A stretch of 64,000 bases of DNA. Source: Kribbella pratensis. GTDB taxonomy: Bacteria; Actinomycetota; Actinomycetes; Propionibacteriales; Kribbellaceae. The DNA is taken from assembly GCF_004366075.1 (NCBI RefSeq), contig NZ_SODU01000001.1, positions 1,336,488 through 1,400,487 on the forward strand, read 5' to 3'. The translations under genes and the position numbers were made by a program. Shown one piece after another: positions 61,842-64,000 of this stretch. The first letter of the stretch is position 1. Each line of letters starts with the position of its first letter. A model generated the notes under the pieces. The model saw only the letters and a list, made by a program, of their open reading frames with translations, had not been told where the DNA came from and ran no database searches.

Positions 61842-64000
61842 CGCTTCGATGAGGTCCATGTCAGCGGGATGTTCGGCTGCTGCGCCCCGGTCGGCGGGAC
61901 GACGTACTTCTGCAGCGCGTAGCTCATCACGTCTCGGAACACCGGTCCTCCTTGGAGACCACCACCCCGGGCACCCTGGGGATCGTGCAGTACGACGTAC
62001 GTCACGAACCGTGGGTTGTCCGCAGGAGCGAATCCGGCGAAAGAAGTCGCCCAGGCGCCGTACTTGCCGGTCCCCGGAACGACCTGCTGCGCGGTACCGG
62101 TCTTGCCGGCCACGAGGTAGCCGTCGATCGCGGCCTGCGGGGCGGTGCCCTTCTTCGCGGTCACCGCTTCCATCATCGTGGTGACTTCCTTGGCGGCCTT
62201 CTCGCTGACCACCCGGCGGGCCGGCGCGGTCTGGTTCGGGATCAGGGAGCCGTTCGCGTCGATGTAGTTGCGGACCACCTTCGGCGGCACGTACACACCG
62301 CCGTTCGCGACCGCGTTCACCGCGGCGGCCTCCTGGACGGCGTTCACCGACAGCCCCTGGCCGAACGCGACGTTCGAGCGGGTGATCTCGGGCCACTCGT
62401 CACCCGGCGACAGCCGGCCCTTCGTCTCGCCCGGGAAGTTCAGCCCGGTCGGCTCGCCGAAGCCGAAGTCGTGCAGGTACTTCACGAACTGCGCGATCGG
62501 CATCTTCTGCGCGGCCATGATCGTGCCGACGTTCGACGACTTCGCGATCACCCCGGAGATGGTCAGGTTCATCGTGTCGTGCGACCAGTGGTCCTTGATG
62601 ATCCGGCGCTGCACCTCGATGCTGCCGGGAACCTGCAGCTTGGTGTTCAGGTCGATGATCCCGGCGTCGGCCAGGGCGGCCATCGTGACCACCTTCTGCA
62701 CGCTGCCCGGTTCGTAGCTGCGCTCCAGGGCCGGGTTGTTCAGGTCCGCCGACGTGTACTTCTTGTTCGGATCGAAGCTCGGGTAGTTGGCCATCGCCAT
62801 CAGCTCCCCGGACTTCACGTCCATCACGACCACCGTGCCGGCGCTGGCCTTGTAGTCCTCGACCGCCTTCTGGATCCGTTTCTCGGCGAAGTACTGCAGG
62901 TCGCTGTCGAGGGTCAGCTGGACACCCAGACCGGGCTTCGGCTCCTGCACGGTGTGGTTCGCGTTCGGGATCTTGTTGCCCCTGGCATCGACCTCGTACA
63001 TCGCCTGGCCGTCCTTACCGGACAGCTTGTCGTTCAGTCCGTACTCGAGACCGGACTGGCCCTTGCCGTCGGAGCCGGTCACGCCGACCAGGGTGGCGGC
63101 GATGCTGCCGTTCGGGTGGCTGCGGATCGGGTCTTCCTCGGTGTACAGCCCCGCCAGCATCGGGGCCTGCTGCTCCTTCGGCTTGCCCTTGTTCTGCTCG
63201 GCGATGGGCACGTTCGCGGCCTTGATCTCGGCCTGGATCGTGCTCCAGACCGTCGGGCTCACCTGGCGCGCGAGGTACGTGAAGCGGCCGGTGCCCGACA
63301 TCGCGGCGACCAGCTTCGCGGTCGTCGTACCGGGCAGCTTCGGGGCCAGGATCGCGGCCAGCTGCTGCGCCACGGGCTTGGTCTGCTGCGGGTCCGCAGT
63401 GATCGCGACGGCGTCCTCGGTGACCGCCAACTCGACGCCGTTGCGGTCCTCGATGGTGCCGCGGCTCGCGTGCAGGATGTACGACCGGGCGTTCTCCTTG
63501 GTCGCCGCCTGCGCGTAGCTGTCCGGGTCCACGCCCTGGAGCAGCACGAGGCGCCCGGCGAACAGCGACAGGACGAACGCCATCACCCCGAAGGTCATCC
63601 GCAGCCGCAGCGCCGGCCGGCCGAGCCGCAGCATCCGTGGCGCCTTCTTGACCTTCCGCTTCTTCGGCCGTGGCGCGGGCCTGTTCTGCGGCGGCCGCTT
63701 CTTCCCGGAGGTCTTCTTGACCGGCCGCTTGGCCGCGACCTTCTTGACCGGTCGCTCACCGGTCTTCTTGGCGGCAGTCTTCTTGGCGGCTGTCTTCTTT
63801 GCAGGTGTCTTCTTTGCAGCAGGAGTCTGCTTGCGAGGAGCCGGCGGTCGCCTCGCGGCGGCCTTCTTCACCGGGCGTGGTGCAGCCGCCGCCTGTGCGC
63901 GCTCCTGCTCCTCGCGGGCTTTGCGGAGGAGGCGTTCGCGGGTGGACTCGGGCCGTTGCGGGGTGGTGCGGCCACTGTCCGTAGCGGATGGACGACGGGG
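61838..64000 (-). CDS. ftsI: Division transpeptidase FtsI (PBP3), N-terminus beyond window
   Basis: Septal crosslinking enzyme. The frame stays open to the window edge with no clear start: residues before the GTG at 63871 read as a charged helix (ERLLRKAREEQERAQAAAA), so the gene is partial here. Visible: a long Lys/Ala/Pro-rich cytoplasmic tail ([17 protein letters not shown]), one membrane helix (MTFGVMAFVLSLFAGRLVLLQGV), a pedestal domain, and the transpeptidase with SVQK (in EPGSVQKVV), SSN and KTG (AGKTGTAQQ). Such a basic tail is much longer than in E. coli FtsI. murE overlaps its stop. Confidence 0.95.
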   Translation of the reverse strand, partial: PRRPSATDSGRTTPQRPESTRERLLRKAREEQERAQAAAAPRPVKKAAARRPPAPRKQTPAAKKTPAKKTAAKKTAAKKTGERPVKKVAAKRPVKKTSGKKRPPQNRPAPRPKKRKVKKAPRMLRLGRPALRLRMTFGVMAFVLSLFAGRLVLLQGVDPDSYAQAATKENARSYILHASRGTIEDRNGVELAVTEDAVAITADPQQTKPVAQQLAAILAPKLPGTTTAKLVAAMSGTGRFTYLARQVSPTVWSTIQAEIKAANVPIAEQNKGKPKEQQAPMLAGLYTEEDPIRSHPNGSIAATLVGVTGSDGKGQSGLEYGLNDKLSGKDGQAMYEVDARGNKIPNANHTVQEPKPGLGVQLTLDSDLQYFAEKRIQKAVEDYKASAGTVVVMDVKSGELMAMANYPSFDPNKKYTSADLNNPALERSYEPGSVQKVVTMAALADAGIIDLNTKLQVPGSIEVQRRIIKDHWSHDTMNLTISGVIAKSSNVGTIMAAQKMPIAQFVKYLHDFGFGEPTGLNFPGETKGRLSPGDEWPEITRSNVAFGQGLSVNAVQEAAAVNAVANGGVYVPPKVVRNYIDANGSLIPNQTAPARRVVSEKAAKEVTTMMEAVTAKKGTAPQAAIDGYLVAGKTGTAQQVVPGTGKYGAWATSFAGFAPADNPRFVTYVVLHDPQGARGGGLQGGPVFRDVMSYALQKYVVPPTGAQQPNIPLTWTSSKR

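Noticed and set aside
61859..62396. N-terminal extension of MurE into the ftsI region
   Set aside because: The upstream frame is out of phase within ftsI coding sequence and has no MurE similarity; the GTG overlapping the ftsI stop gives the normal length.
1..64000. tRNA or rRNA genes
   Set aside because: No cloverleaf with a GGTTCGANTCC-type T-arm or rRNA-like segment was recognised by eye; a dedicated search would be needed to exclude them fully.

Overview
This 64 kb window is high-GC, densely coded chromosomal DNA of an actinobacterium. Evidence for this is the division/cell-wall cluster with sepF, yggT and divIVA next to ftsZ, a type-2 (eukaryote-like) IleRS behind a very short isoleucine T-box, F420-type oxidoreductase and DUF3352/DUF4439 families, many GTG starts, and many promoters whose -10 box lies 5-7 nt before the start codon (leaderless mRNAs). 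Gene content and order fit Propionibacteriales (Nocardioidaceae/Kribbellaceae, perhaps Kribbella); the genus is a guess from recall. No tRNA, rRNA, IS element, prophage or CRISPR array was seen, and no intergenic gap exceeds about 300 bp.

Left part (1-17.3 kb): on the minus strand runs the translation block rimP-nusA-ylxR-infB-rbfA-truB-ribF. It is interrupted by two strong tandem hairpins between infB and rbfA. Between truB and ribF sit an LLM-class oxidoreductase, a sirtuin and an oppositely oriented secreted SGNH hydrolase. A lipoprotein/DUF4439 pair and a phoX phosphatase gene separate this block from the histidine operon hisD-hisC-hisB-hisH. phoX carries a four-unit PHO-box-like repeat upstream; priA/hisA and hisF do not follow hisH.

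Middle part (17.3-40 kb): accessory and housekeeping genes alternate. They include a LON-domain protein, a MazEF-type toxin-antitoxin pair, an APH-family kinase, ilvD, an AraC regulator, recQ, a RibD/DHFR-like reductase, a divergent LysR/SDR pair, a VOC protein, a DUF3352 membrane protein, dnaE, a GH13 glucosidase coupled to a degenerate resolvase-like ORF, a large LuxR-type ATPase regulator, and rluD-lspA-traR/dksA.

Right part (40-64 kb): ileS with its T-box leader lies on the plus strand. A divergent marR/PPOX pair with twin operators follows, then divIVA-yggT-sepF-yggS-pgeF. An S41 peptidase/ArsR pair comes next, and then the division and wall cluster ftsZ-ftsQ-murC-murG-ftsW-murD-mraY-murF-murE-ftsI, all minus strand; ftsI runs off the right edge. 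The wall genes make lipid II (MurC-F, MraY, MurG), polymerise and crosslink it (FtsW, FtsI), and place the divisome (FtsZ, FtsQ, SepF) and the growing pole (DivIVA). The least expected signals are regulatory: twin MarR operators, the phoX PHO box, a stem that can bury the murD ribosome site, and a 14-bp-phased repeat upstream of infB.
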